This document shows positions 48,198 through 57,126 of a stretch of 57,531 bases of DNA, piece by piece. A model generated the notes under the pieces. That model was not told where the DNA came from. It did not search any database and saw nothing but the letters and a program-made list of their open reading frames with translations. The first letter of the stretch is position 1. The number at the start of each line of letters is the position of its first letter. Position numbers and translations under genes: made by a program. The DNA lies in contig JANWVV010000028.1 of the NCBI GenBank assembly GCA_025055795.1, positions 1 through 57,531 on the forward strand, read 5' to 3'. This stretch comes from Gemmataceae bacterium. GTDB lineage: Bacteria; Planctomycetota; Planctomycetia; Gemmatales; Gemmataceae.

Positions 48198-48750
48198 CCC
48201 TCCCCTGCTGTACCCAATTCGATCTTTCCAGATGCTCAAGGAGCGTACTTGTCCCCTCCTTTGTCAAGTGACGGACTACCAATCGACCTCTGAACAGACT
48301 GCAGGAATGCCGCTTGTGGAACGCTCCTGTTTTCCTGGAGTTGCTCCCTAGGTGCCACTCGAACTCCACTTCTTGCCTCCTCTTGAGTCTTCGGTGAGCG
48401 ATCGGGCAGCTTGTCTGAGTGGTTACCAAGCACGGTACTGCCCAACTCACCAGAGCGACGTTGCTTGGACATGCTACCGGCACACCGCGCCACCCAACCA
48501 GTGTGGAATTATCACCCCCAACACACAATGGAATACTCCCGCCTTGAGGAATGAAGGGCTAAACCGTGACGTATCGTTTGATACCTAGAAGCAACACTCA
48601 TCACCGTAGCTGATGGTTGAGTCAGTAGGCAAAGAAGGTGGAATTGGGGGCAGATTGCTGTTCAAATAAGAGAAAGATCAACTGATACGGATGCTCCGTG
48701 CATGTGTGGGGGAAATGGTCCAAGTGCTGACCAGGATTCGAGGAACAGAT
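48198..48750. other. gap between the dehydrogenase operon and the accessory pair
   Basis: Frames at 48352-48588 (plus) and 48100-48528 (minus) are open but not protein-like. No repeat array is seen. The composition becomes more AT-rich towards 48600. Confidence 0.4.
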
Positions 48751-50976
48751 ATGGATTCGCACCTACGCTACTCACAGTTGCATTTTTTTCTGGACGAAAG
48801 CGGGTCGTTCCGGGAGAACGGTCTCAGCCTGGTCGGTGGCGTCTTGGTGCTCGGGCCGTATGACCAGCAAGCCGACACCTTTCTCCGATACCTGCTGCAG
48901 CAAACGCTGCAGGACTGCGGCGGCGTCTACCCAGCCGATCTGCATTTCTTCCAATCAAGCCTGCCCTGGAAACGGCGTGCTGAATTGTGTCAGTTATTGC
49001 GAGAAAGATTAACCCAGTGGTGTAACGGCCAGCGTGAGATCAATGGGATCGCTCTGCGACACCGCAGCGATGTTTTCGTGCATGCTTCACCTCTACTGGC
49101 CGAAAGAGAGTACGACAACCGTTATTTGCAAATGCTTTGCACTCTGATTGAATATGTGTGCTTTGTCGATGTCGATATTAAAGAAAAAATCAATCAAAAT
49201 GCAGAAGTATATATCTATGTGTCGCGCAGGTCTGTGGAGATAGAAGACACGGAAGAGAACAGGAAGGCCTGGCAAAACATGGGCTACCGGATTGTGTCAT
49301 CGGCTGGGGGAAAATGCCGCGTAACGACTCTTAGCGAACAAGGGTTGCTCGAACTAGTCCGTGCAGTGGTACGGGATCGTTGGTCTACAACACAATTGCA
49401 ATTTCGCAACATAAATGTATTACCAATAGATTATAATACCGGCGGCATGGCTCAAGCGGTTGCCCTGTATCTGGCTGATATTGAACTAGGGTGCCTGCGA
49501 ACACAGCAGCTCTTGCGAGAAGGGAGAGAACCGATTGACTTCCTACCACCGCACATTCTATTGAATTACGCTCCTCCGCTGCAATATCTGTTAGGCATGC
49601 AATCCGCCCTGACCCAAAGGAACCTGGGATATTTTCTGGACTTGGCAAGGCGATTCTGGCTCCAGGGGAATATTGTCTCCGCATTTGCCCAAGACGATGT
49701 GCCAAAACGTATTCTTGCAGCCCAAAAGGAGCAGGCGGCTACGCTGGTACCCGAAAACGTTCAGGCGGTAATGACGCTATTGACAGAGGCCAGCCGCATT
49801 GTTGATCGACCGGGTCAGGCATACACCGGCCTCAGTCTGTCAGACTTCGCAGCCGACATTCTGAATTACGCAGGAGTGGAGGTGCCCGAGGCCAGGTTTG
49901 TCGCCCTTCAAACGGAACTATCTGCTGCTAACCATCTGGGCGAATATGAAAGAGCCGATGAAGTATGGCAATCGTACAAGCAACAGGAAGAAAAGTTGCT
50001 TGCCCTCGGCTTGCGGGGGCTGGAGCTGATGGCGGAAATATCCAATCGTCGGGCCGTTGCCCTGATTGATCAATTTCGCTTCGATGATGCCCATCAGATA
50101 TTGCAGGACGTTCTGAGCAGGATGGAACAGAGCCTGCGGCCGCTCGGGGAAATCGGCGGTGCCACCGCCCCTGCTCCGATCCGATTGCTCGGCACACTGT
50201 ATGGTACCCTTGGTCAGGCATATGCTTTGCAGACCGAACCGGATCATCTGCTGGCTGAGAAGTGTTTTCGCCAGGCGTTACAACACTTTCAAGAACCCGC
50301 TGACCGCGAACGCCAATGGGTCTATCTGGGACACCTGGCTTGCGACAAGGAGCAGGGGGGAGAGACGTTGTGGCAGGAAGTCTGCGCCAATCTGCCTCAA
50401 CTAAATAGTCACATTCCTATCTGTCAAGAGGGGCGGCAATACCAACTCGCTTTGCAGATCAAAGGAATTTATCGCTTCCGGCCATTGGACCAGGTACGTC
50501 AATTTCTGCAAGCGTGGCAATTGGCGAGCTGGCAGTCGGCTTATAGTCAAGAAAGTCGTGAGCAACATCCTTTCGGCTTGATTCATCAGGGGATTGGTAT
50601 GCTCTGGTTGCGTCTATCCCAGGAAACTAAAGACAAAGCCGCCGCTCATGCAGCCATCCATTCGTTTGACGCTGCCACTCAGCACATGAGGGAAGGCGGC
50701 TCGTTACTGCAGGTATTGGCGTATTTTGCCGACATACGACGTTGGCTTATTACGCTGCAGTGTTCTGGAGTACCCAGTTTGTGCGAACGTCGCCTGCGGG
50801 AACTCTTGCAAGGATTACAGGGTCATGTTGTCGAGCACTATGGTGAACGTGTCTGGAATGTAAGTCAGACAGGCTTGGCACGGGGGCACTTCGGACGATT
50901 CGATCCCGGTCCCGACTGCCCCATCAACCTAAGGGCCCAGGCCATTCTGGCCGCTGTGCGATTTAATTACTGGTGA
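48751..50976 (+). CDS. DUF3800-like nuclease-fold domain with a TPR-like C-terminus
   Basis: 741 residues from the ATG at 48751, with AGGAA a few bases upstream; another ATG at 48691 is possible. Residues 9-30 (LHFFLDESGSF, then LSLVGGVLVLG) match the start of DUF3800, an RNase H-like fold with a catalytic-type DES. DLHFFQSSLPWKR is the following motif. From about residue 330 to 740 it is helical with repeat-like pairs (ALTQRNLGYFLDLARRFW, YERADEVWQSYKQQEEKL, RFDDAHQILQDVLSRM, LLGTLYGTLGQAYALQ), a TPR-like scaffold. It is followed after 187 bases by the CARF-HEPN gene on the same strand. DUF3800 domains are often found near mobile or defence genes. Activity has not been shown by sequence alone. 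Confidence 0.75.
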   Translation: MDSHLRYSQLHFFLDESGSFRENGLSLVGGVLVLGPYDQQADTFLRYLLQQTLQDCGGVYPADLHFFQSSLPWKRRAELCQLLRERLTQWCNGQREINGIALRHRSDVFVHASPLLAEREYDNRYLQMLCTLIEYVCFVDVDIKEKINQNAEVYIYVSRRSVEIEDTEENRKAWQNMGYRIVSSAGGKCRVTTLSEQGLLELVRAVVRDRWSTTQLQFRNINVLPIDYNTGGMAQAVALYLADIELGCLRTQQLLREGREPIDFLPPHILLNYAPPLQYLLGMQSALTQRNLGYFLDLARRFWLQGNIVSAFAQDDVPKRILAAQKEQAATLVPENVQAVMTLLTEASRIVDRPGQAYTGLSLSDFAADILNYAGVEVPEARFVALQTELSAANHLGEYERADEVWQSYKQQEEKLLALGLRGLELMAEISNRRAVALIDQFRFDDAHQILQDVLSRMEQSLRPLGEIGGATAPAPIRLLGTLYGTLGQAYALQTEPDHLLAEKCFRQALQHFQEPADRERQWVYLGHLACDKEQGGETLWQEVCANLPQLNSHIPICQEGRQYQLALQIKGIYRFRPLDQVRQFLQAWQLASWQSAYSQESREQHPFGLIHQGIGMLWLRLSQETKDKAAAHAAIHSFDAATQHMREGGSLLQVLAYFADIRRWLITLQCSGVPSLCERRLRELLQGLQGHVVEHYGERVWNVSQTGLARGHFGRFDPGPDCPINLRAQAILAAVRFNYW

Positions 50977-51098
50977 TACAATCGTGTCATAACTAGCTTG
51001 TGTCACCGCAGCAAACCATCGCAAGCGTGTATTTTTAAGCAGCTCCCCCATCGTCAAGGATGCTGATGAGGTGGCCACTCGAGTCAAGGATTGTGACT

Positions 51099-51132
51099 GC
51101 TTTTCCATTGCCTGATGGTGTTGGAGAAAAGC
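51099..51132 (+). promoter_or_regulatory. hairpin before the CARF-HEPN gene
   Basis: GCTTTTCCA at 51099-51107 pairs with TGGAGAAAAGC at 51122-51132, with one bulge. CCAT/ATGG can pair as an alternative inside. It ends 31 bases before the ATG and could control expression. Confidence 0.35.
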
Positions 51133-51163
51133 ATCTGATTACCGCGACACGGGAGGCCCACTC

Positions 51164-52705
51164 ATGCTTCGCACCTCATCTCAACCTGCCCCAAGCAACG
51201 ACGTGAATAATGGCATTTTGCAAGACCACATTGAGAAATGGCAGAGGATTCTGCGTGGCCAGGAATCCTACGATGGTAATGGTTCTGCTGTGGAGCAGGC
51301 ACGCCGCTACTACTTTGAGAATATCAACGACATTGTTGTCACACTAACCCGGCAACGGAGCTTTGTTAATCAGCAACTACCCGAAGTCTACCTCCTGATC
51401 AGCCTGATGGGTTATTCTCCTGAAACAACGATTACGGTGTTTGAGGTGCTAAACCCAGAACGGTTATTGATTCTCACCAGTCGGGAAACCGAGGGCGAGT
51501 TGCAATGGATTGATAATTATTTGATTCGCACAGGGAAGCTACCGCTACCTCGCTATGAACGACGAGATTATCATCCGAATGATGTGATCAGCATATTCCG
51601 GATCATCGAAGATCGTCTGGGAATGGATGATGTCAAGAACATACTCAGTCAGCAGTCATCGGAGCCAACGTTTAATGGGACGGCGCGGCGTGTGGTGATT
51701 GACATTACAGGGGGCAAAAAGGCAATGGGGGCGATGGCTGCGCTGGCAGCCTGGGAGTATGGTGTCGAGCCGTGTTACCTGGATGGTGAGTACGATGCCC
51801 ATCTGCGGCGACCCCGACCCGGCACCGAACGCCTGCTGATGTTGGGTCAATCGATGAAGCAGCTAGGCGGTCGCGAACTGGAAGCAGCCAAACGTTTGTT
51901 TGAAGCAGGAGCATATGAAACCGCGCGTGAGCAATTTCGTCTTCTGGCAGACCGCCTAGCCAACCCGGAGGAAGCACGCTTGTTCCGGGATCTGAGCAAG
52001 TTGTATGCCGCTTGGTGTACCCTGGATATCGACCATCTCCACGAATACGCTGACACATTGAAAAACCTGTTGGAGCAGACACGCCTGCCCGTGCGGCATG
52101 CCGCCTTTCAGGCACTGCACCAGCAGTTCGAATTCCTCGAACAACTGAGTAAACGAGATCCGGATGCGTTAGTACTTAATCACTATCTGCTGGGTTTGCA
52201 CTATCAGGATATCCATCGTTACGATTTTGCCGCCTTGCTGTTTTATCGTACTATCGAAGGGTGCTTCATCCGTCGGTTGCACACACGCAATCCAGATTTT
52301 CATCCGCAGCGTCCCCGATATGAATTGTTAGGAGACCGCGATGAATTATCACGCAAATATTTGAATATTGCCAAACAGTTGGATCCCAACTTCAACTTGC
52401 AAGACTTGCCTCACCGCATCTCTCTGATGGATGCCGCCGTGTTGTTGTGTGCCCTCGACGACGACTTGATCCACCACACTGGCTTGCACACCCCTGAAGC
52501 TTTGGGTAACCTGCGTCAGCTTACGGAAATTCGCAATCGGTCAATTCTGGCTCATGGATATGATTCGGTCACTAAAGATGGTAGCGACAAACTAGAGCGC
52601 CGTGCCTGGCATATCCTTGAAAAGTACTGGCAGATTACTCACCCAGAGCAGCAATTACGAGAATATTGCAAACAACTGCGTTTTTTGCGCAACTTCGATC
52701 TGTAG
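51164..52705 (+). CDS. CARF-HEPN protein of the Csm6/Cas02710 type
   Basis: 513 residues, ATG with GGGAGG seven bases upstream. Residues about 74-205 form a CARF domain, which senses cyclic oligoadenylate in type III CRISPR systems: LLISLMGYSPETTI, LNPERLLILTSRETE, and the hallmark VVIDITGGKKAMGAMAA (177-192). Residues about 230-350 are a helical linker. The C-terminal part (about 350-490) is HEPN-like, with the catalytic R-x4-H at Arg459-His464 (RSILAHG), the ribonuclease motif of Csm6/Csx1. I infer a nuclease switched on by a nucleotide messenger. No Cas10, Csm/Cmr genes or CRISPR array are in the window, so the messenger source is unknown. Its partner appears to be the DUF3800 gene upstream. 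Confidence 0.82.
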   Translation: MLRTSSQPAPSNDVNNGILQDHIEKWQRILRGQESYDGNGSAVEQARRYYFENINDIVVTLTRQRSFVNQQLPEVYLLISLMGYSPETTITVFEVLNPERLLILTSRETEGELQWIDNYLIRTGKLPLPRYERRDYHPNDVISIFRIIEDRLGMDDVKNILSQQSSEPTFNGTARRVVIDITGGKKAMGAMAALAAWEYGVEPCYLDGEYDAHLRRPRPGTERLLMLGQSMKQLGGRELEAAKRLFEAGAYETAREQFRLLADRLANPEEARLFRDLSKLYAAWCTLDIDHLHEYADTLKNLLEQTRLPVRHAAFQALHQQFEFLEQLSKRDPDALVLNHYLLGLHYQDIHRYDFAALLFYRTIEGCFIRRLHTRNPDFHPQRPRYELLGDRDELSRKYLNIAKQLDPNFNLQDLPHRISLMDAAVLLCALDDDLIHHTGLHTPEALGNLRQLTEIRNRSILAHGYDSVTKDGSDKLERRAWHILEKYWQITHPEQQLREYCKQLRFLRNFDL

Positions 52706-52848
52706 AAGCTCGACGTGTGACCAGGCTTCGCCTCCAGGAAAAGCGATACTTCGCTACACGTAGGGACAAGGGAGTAAACAACGGGCTGGCCGCAGAGGTG
52801 GAATCCACAACTTAGGCAAGCACGGACAGCAGTACAATGGCAAAAAAG

Positions 52849-53553
52849 TCAGGGGTGGGGGGCGCTCCAGCGGGCGACGGCCGCTAGAGCGGCTGTCTCG
52901 ATGCGTAAGGTCCGCGGACCGAGGTTGCGCAGTTCCCAGCCGTTGGCCCGCGCGGTGGTGATCTCCTCGGCCGTAAAGCCCCCCTCCGGCCCAACGGCCA
53001 GCACCCCACCAGCAGCAGGTACCGCTTCCAGCGGCGGCAACTGCGCATTGGGATGCAACAACACCTTGCAAGCAGGCAGATCGCTGCGGGTGGCAAACTG
53101 CTCCCAGCGCTGCGGCGGATCGACGACCATCAGCCGGTTGCGACCACACTGCTTGCTGGCCTCGATCACGGCCCGCTCGAACTTCTCTACCACGCCATCA
53201 CGCGGAATGACCACACTGCGGGCGGTCACCAGCGGCGTGAAACGGCGGACCCCTAGCTCCGTCAGCTTTTCCACCAGGAAGTCGGTCCGATCTGCCTTGG
53301 GCAGGGCCGAGGCCACCCAGATGGACACACCCAGCTCCCGGTCCGCTTCCTCCACTGACAAAATGCTCAACACCACACAGCGACGGCCGACCGAAAGCAC
53401 CTCCGCCGGGTATTCCCGACCGTCACCGTTGAACAGCACCACCCGTTCGCCGACGTTGATGCGGCGCACGTGTGCCAGATGGTGGGCCTCCGGACCGGTC
53501 AAAACGTAGTCGCCGACTTCCAGCGGATCGGGACAGAAAAATCGCTCAGTCAT
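52849..53553 (-). CDS. rsmE: 16S rRNA m3U1498 methyltransferase
   Basis: 234 residues. It methylates N3 of U1498 in 16S rRNA. It is a SPOUT-fold enzyme: PUA-like N-terminal part (TERFFCPDP, HHLAHVRR), then the knot with AVGPEGGFTAEEI and LGPRTLRIETAALAA, both diagnostic. The ATG directly follows the stop of a small upstream gene (TAAATG), so translation is coupled. Confidence 0.95.
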   Translation of the reverse strand: MTERFFCPDPLEVGDYVLTGPEAHHLAHVRRINVGERVVLFNGDGREYPAEVLSVGRRCVVLSILSVEEADRELGVSIWVASALPKADRTDFLVEKLTELGVRRFTPLVTARSVVIPRDGVVEKFERAVIEASKQCGRNRLMVVDPPQRWEQFATRSDLPACKVLLHPNAQLPPLEAVPAAGGVLAVGPEGGFTAEEITTARANGWELRNLGPRTLRIETAALAAVARWSAPHP

Positions 53554-53796
53554 TTATGTACAAACCGCCGCGTCAGAGACGGGCAATTCGTCCTCCAACA
53601 GATTGATGAATACCTCGTAGGCGTTGACGCCCATAGCCTCGGGGTCTGCCAGGCCAGCGGACACCGGGGATCCCGCCGTTGCAGCCACAGTCCGCTGTGG
53701 GCGGATCTCCCAGAAGCTGGCATACGATTCGGCACGCCCGGCTTCAAGCACCTTCATTGTCTCCGTCGAATAGATAAGCGGTTGCCCCAGGGTCAT
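53554..53796 (-). CDS. small protein of unknown function, coupled to rsmE
   Basis: 80 residues. The start is supported by AAGGAGG nine bases upstream, and the stop touches the rsmE start. It is mixed in character, with a short acidic C-terminus (NLLEDELPVSDAAV). No motif or signal recognised. Conserved coupling with rsmE would be worth testing in related genomes. Confidence 0.65.
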   Translation of the reverse strand: MTLGQPLIYSTETMKVLEAGRAESYASFWEIRPQRTVAATAGSPVSAGLADPEAMGVNAYEVFINLLEDELPVSDAAVCT

Positions 53797-54168
53797 GGCT
53801 GTGTTCCTCCTTCCGCCTCCCTGGCGGTCACGCTTGCCAGGATGATTGATCTACTGCGTGTTCCGACCGGTTTGTCTGGCCCGCGGTGCCGTCCCATTGG
53901 ATCGAGGCGATGTGTCCGGGGCGGGCCTGTCAGGGTTATTCCCCCCTGAATATCCTCTTGTCGTGTAGCAAGGGGATTTTATTGTACCACGTACTGCGGC
54001 ATCCGCAAAATAGGCAGCGGCTTCATTATTAGGGTACGCCGGCCGCTTGCGGAATCGCCACGGTTTCGTAAGCTGGTGGAAAACGCCCCCGGTCAGGGGA
54101 AGAGCGCAGGCGGTGGCCCGAGGGGTACCGCGTCCTTTCTCCTTGGTCGCGACAACGGAGGCAAGTTC
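53797..54168. other. gap upstream of the sialidase-like gene
   Basis: Contains the hairpin at 53952-53981. Otherwise no coding sequence is evident. Confidence 0.4.
53952..53981 (+). terminator. terminator-like hairpin in the leader region
   Basis: ATCCTCTTG (53952-53960) pairs with CAAGGGGAT (53969-53977), with one G-T pair, around an eight-base loop. TTTA follows. It precedes the sialidase-like gene and could be an attenuator, or a terminator for read-through from the left. Confidence 0.4.
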
Positions 54169-55119
54169 ATGGTACGGGCCGCTGCGGAAGGCCGCTTGAT
54201 TTTCCATAAAGCCCCCTTCGTTTCCTGCCATGCCTCGACCATCGTCGAAGGGGAGGGCGGTCGGTTGCTGGCCGCCTGGTTTGGTGGTAAAGACGAAGGA
54301 GCCAAAGACGTCCAGATCTGGGGCAGCATCTTCGATGGCCAACGCTGGAGCGAACCCCAGGTCTGGGGCAGCGAACCGGGCCAGCCGTGCTGGAATCCCG
54401 TCTTGTTCCGCACGCTCAAAGGAACGTTGTACCTGTGGTACAAGGCTGGTCCCAATCCGCAGCAGTGGACCGGGTTTGTCCGCACTTCCCGCGACGGAGG
54501 CCAGAGCTGGACACCCCCGCAAATGCTTCCCGCCGGCCAGTTCGGACCGGTCCGGGCCAAGCCTCTCCAACGGGCCGACGGTACCCTCCTGGCCGGCACC
54601 TCCATCGAAAGCTATCGCAATTGGACACCTTACGTCGATTTCTCCGACGACGACGGCCAAACCTGGAGACGCTCCAATCCCTTCCCCCTGCCCGGCAAAC
54701 ATCATCAGATTCAGCCCACCTTGTACGAAACGGCTGCTGGCAATGTCGTGGCCCTGCTTCGTTCCCGCGATCCTCGCAAAATCTGTCGGGCCGAGTCCCG
54801 CGATGGCGGACGCACCTTCACCCCAGCCACCGAAACCGACCTGCCCAATCCCAACGCCGGTATCGATGTCGTGCGCCTCAAAAATGGTGATCTGATCCTC
54901 ATCTACAATCCGACGACCACCGCTCGTACCCCCCTGAGCCTGGCTCGCTCCAGCGATGACGGCAAAACCTGGAAGAAAATTGTCGATCTGGAGACCGAAC
55001 CCGGCGAGTATTCCTATCCGGCCATGATTGTCTCGGCCGCCGGTCTGCTGGAGATTACCTACACCTGGCGTCGCACCCACATCAAACACCTGCGGATCGA
55101 TCCTCACTCCTTGCGCTAG
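54169..55119 (+). CDS. sialidase-like beta-propeller (BNR-repeat) protein
   Basis: 316 residues from the ATG at 54169, with GGAGG eight bases upstream. It is a six-bladed propeller with four Asp-box (BNR) motifs: SRDGGQSW, SDDDGQTW, SRDGGRTF and SSDDGKTW. The N-terminal PFVSCHASTIVEGEGG and the ENxGG-like part resemble the 'sialidase family protein' group that is common in planctomycetes. No signal peptide is seen, so it appears cytoplasmic, unlike classical sialidases. The sialidase arginine triad cannot be confirmed by eye. Substrate unknown. The trkH-type gene follows after 54 bases. Confidence 0.8.
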   Translation: MVRAAAEGRLIFHKAPFVSCHASTIVEGEGGRLLAAWFGGKDEGAKDVQIWGSIFDGQRWSEPQVWGSEPGQPCWNPVLFRTLKGTLYLWYKAGPNPQQWTGFVRTSRDGGQSWTPPQMLPAGQFGPVRAKPLQRADGTLLAGTSIESYRNWTPYVDFSDDDGQTWRRSNPFPLPGKHHQIQPTLYETAAGNVVALLRSRDPRKICRAESRDGGRTFTPATETDLPNPNAGIDVVRLKNGDLILIYNPTTTARTPLSLARSSDDGKTWKKIVDLETEPGEYSYPAMIVSAAGLLEITYTWRRTHIKHLRIDPHSLR

Positions 55120-55173
55120 CAAGCAGGGTCCGCTTGCTGGCAGTGTTGGTCATCTAGCTGCTGGTCCTGCTCT

Positions 55174-56568
55174 ATGCGTCCTTTGTGGGATTATCCTGTC
55201 GGTCAGCGGCCTTCCTGGTGGCAGCGCCGCACCCCGCCCCAGTTGCTGGCCGGTTCCTTCGTCCTGCTGATCGCCATCGGTACGGCCGGCCTCAAACTGC
55301 TCCCGGGAATGCTAAGTCCCGGCACCGAGCTTTCCTGGCTCGACGCCCTCTTCACCGCTACCAGTGCCGTTTGCACCACCGGCCTGACCGTCGTCGATAC
55401 CGCCACCGCCTTCACACCCGCCGGACAACTCTGGATCCTGGCATTGATCCAAAGTGGAGGCATCGGCATTCTTACCTTCACCACGCTGGTCATTACCGCT
55501 TTGGGCGGGCGGCCTTCCTTACGTCAGGAGGCCTCCGCCGTGGGCAACCCCCTCGAAATCGGTTTCCACCGCATTGATGCCCGCCAGCTCACACGCCATA
55601 TCGTCTTGTTCACACTCCTGTTTGAAGGTACAGGGACCCTGCTGCTGTGTCTGCTCTGGGGACCGCTGCTCGGCTGGGATCAGGCCCCTTGGCACGCCTT
55701 GTTCCACGCGGTTAGTGCCTTCTGTAATGCCGGCTTTTCCACCTTCAGCGACAACCTGGTCCCCTTCCGCCATCATCCCCTCACCCTACTGGTCATCGCC
55801 GCCCTGGTCGTCTCCGGTGGCCTCGGCTTTCTTACCTGGGAAGAACTGTACCTCTACTGGCGACGTCGGAAAACCTCTCACTTTACCCTTTCCCTCCATT
55901 CCCGCCTGGTCCTGACGACCACGGCCCTGTTGCTGCTACTACCCACCCCCTTGCTCGTCTGGCTGGAAAAGTCCACCACCCTCAAAGACCTACCCTTGCT
56001 TGATCGTTGGTGCAACGCCTTTTTCATCTGTGTCAACACCCGTACCAGCGGCTTCAACACCGTTGACCACGGTCAGGGGAGTGATGCCGCCAACTTCCTG
56101 CTTATCCTTCTGATGTCCGTCGGTGGTTCCCCCGGCAGCATGGCCGGAGGTATGAAAACCACCACTTTTGCCCTGCTGATTGTCTTGGCCTGGTCCCGCT
56201 TCCGCGGCTGGGAAGTCGCCAGCGTCTGGAGTCGCTCCCTGCGTAAACAAACCACCGACCGTGCCATCGGTCTATTTGTCATCGGCTTTATCGTCGTCAC
56301 CACCGGCATCCTTCTGCTTTCGATTACCGAAGCCCAAGGGCGTAACGGCGGTTTCTTGCCACGCATGTTCGAAGCCGTTAGCGCCTTCAACTTGGTCGGC
56401 CTCTCCATGGGCATCACCCCGCAGCTCACCCCGACCGGACGAGGCATCCTCATTGCTCTGATGTACCTGGGACGCGTCGGACCCCTGGTCATGGCCACCG
56501 CTCTGGCCGTCCAGGCCCGCTTGCCCAGCAAGTTCCGCTACGCCTACGAAGAAGTCGCCGTCGGCTAA
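55174..56568 (+). CDS. TrkH/KtrB-family potassium uptake channel subunit
   Basis: 464 residues with four repeats of membrane-pore-membrane. Selectivity-filter segments are visible in order: TTGLT, NAGFS, TSGFN and GLSMG. Ten or so membrane segments are seen. It takes up K+ together with a regulatory RCK subunit (TrkA/KtrA), which is not encoded here. The length fits KtrB (about 450) rather than TrkH (about 485). It is 54 bases after the sialidase-like gene, probably by chance co-transcribed. Confidence 0.92.
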   Translation: MRPLWDYPVGQRPSWWQRRTPPQLLAGSFVLLIAIGTAGLKLLPGMLSPGTELSWLDALFTATSAVCTTGLTVVDTATAFTPAGQLWILALIQSGGIGILTFTTLVITALGGRPSLRQEASAVGNPLEIGFHRIDARQLTRHIVLFTLLFEGTGTLLLCLLWGPLLGWDQAPWHALFHAVSAFCNAGFSTFSDNLVPFRHHPLTLLVIAALVVSGGLGFLTWEELYLYWRRRKTSHFTLSLHSRLVLTTTALLLLLPTPLLVWLEKSTTLKDLPLLDRWCNAFFICVNTRTSGFNTVDHGQGSDAANFLLILLMSVGGSPGSMAGGMKTTTFALLIVLAWSRFRGWEVASVWSRSLRKQTTDRAIGLFVIGFIVVTTGILLLSITEAQGRNGGFLPRMFEAVSAFNLVGLSMGITPQLTPTGRGILIALMYLGRVGPLVMATALAVQARLPSKFRYAYEEVAVG

Positions 56569-56928
56569 CGTCACCGCTTAACTGTCCCCCAACGACCGCT
56601 ATGCCTTACGTTCCACAACCGCCACATCTAAATCATTTTCTCGTAATTAATGGCTCGATAAAAAATTTGATATTTCTCAGCAATAATAACAAAATTGCTT
56701 AGTCTGAAGAAAAAATAATGTTTCTTACCCAACCAGACTAGTGTTTGGCCTAGCAGTCATTTGAACAGAGCCTAGAAAATTCATTTTGTGACCACATGAT
56801 GTTTTAATGAAGCCGCCTTGTACTCTATGCATCACCATCAAGTTCATCTTTATTAAATGTGAACAATGTCAACACCGATTTTAATTAAAAACGCTTCTTC
56901 TGGATCATTTTATTTCAATCATTCGATC
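56569..56928. other. AT-rich gap after the potassium channel gene
   Basis: Contains the imperfect hairpin at 56701-56739. No gene seen. Composition is clearly more AT-rich than the coding part of the window. Confidence 0.45.
56701..56739. repeat. imperfect long hairpin
   Basis: AGTCTG-AAGAAA (56701-56712) pairs with TTTCTT (56721-56726) and, after seven unpaired bases, with CAGACT (56734-56739). It lies 132 bases after the channel gene. Confidence 0.35.
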
Positions 56929-57126
56929 TTACCACTGAATTATTTTAGTTGACTTATCAAATCTTTGTGAACTGATTATCAATGATCCCTCGGAAGTCAA
57001 GCTTTGAACGACTTTCTTCATGGCTAAATCCAGGTTATCGGCTCCTAGCAACGCCCCAATCTGCGGACCAACCATTGCGGCAGCGAGTCGTTCAGCCCAA
57101 GTAGGACGATCTAGTCCGCAGGCCAC
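56929..57126 (-). CDS. possible small protein or gene fragment
   Basis: 65 residues from a GTG at 57126; the same frame reads plausibly for five more codons (TVPERLVQS) until a TAG, which suggests a truncated gene. The chain has an amphipathic helical pattern (WAERLAAAMVGPQIGALLG, NLDLAMKKVVQSL). No ribosome site or family recognised. It may be a remnant. Confidence 0.25.
   Translation of the reverse strand: MACGLDRPTWAERLAAAMVGPQIGALLGADNLDLAMKKVVQSLTSEGSLIISSQRFDKSTKIIQW

Noticed and set aside
48100..48528. 142-codon frame on the minus strand overlapping the E2 end
   Set aside because: It overlaps a certain gene and has no site or motif.
48198..51163. CRISPR array next to the CARF-HEPN gene
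   Set aside because: No regularly spaced repeats are visible here or elsewhere in the window.
53851..55122. 423-codon open frame opposite the sialidase-like gene
   Set aside because: A shadow of the GC-rich opposite gene; the plus-strand product has four Asp-boxes.
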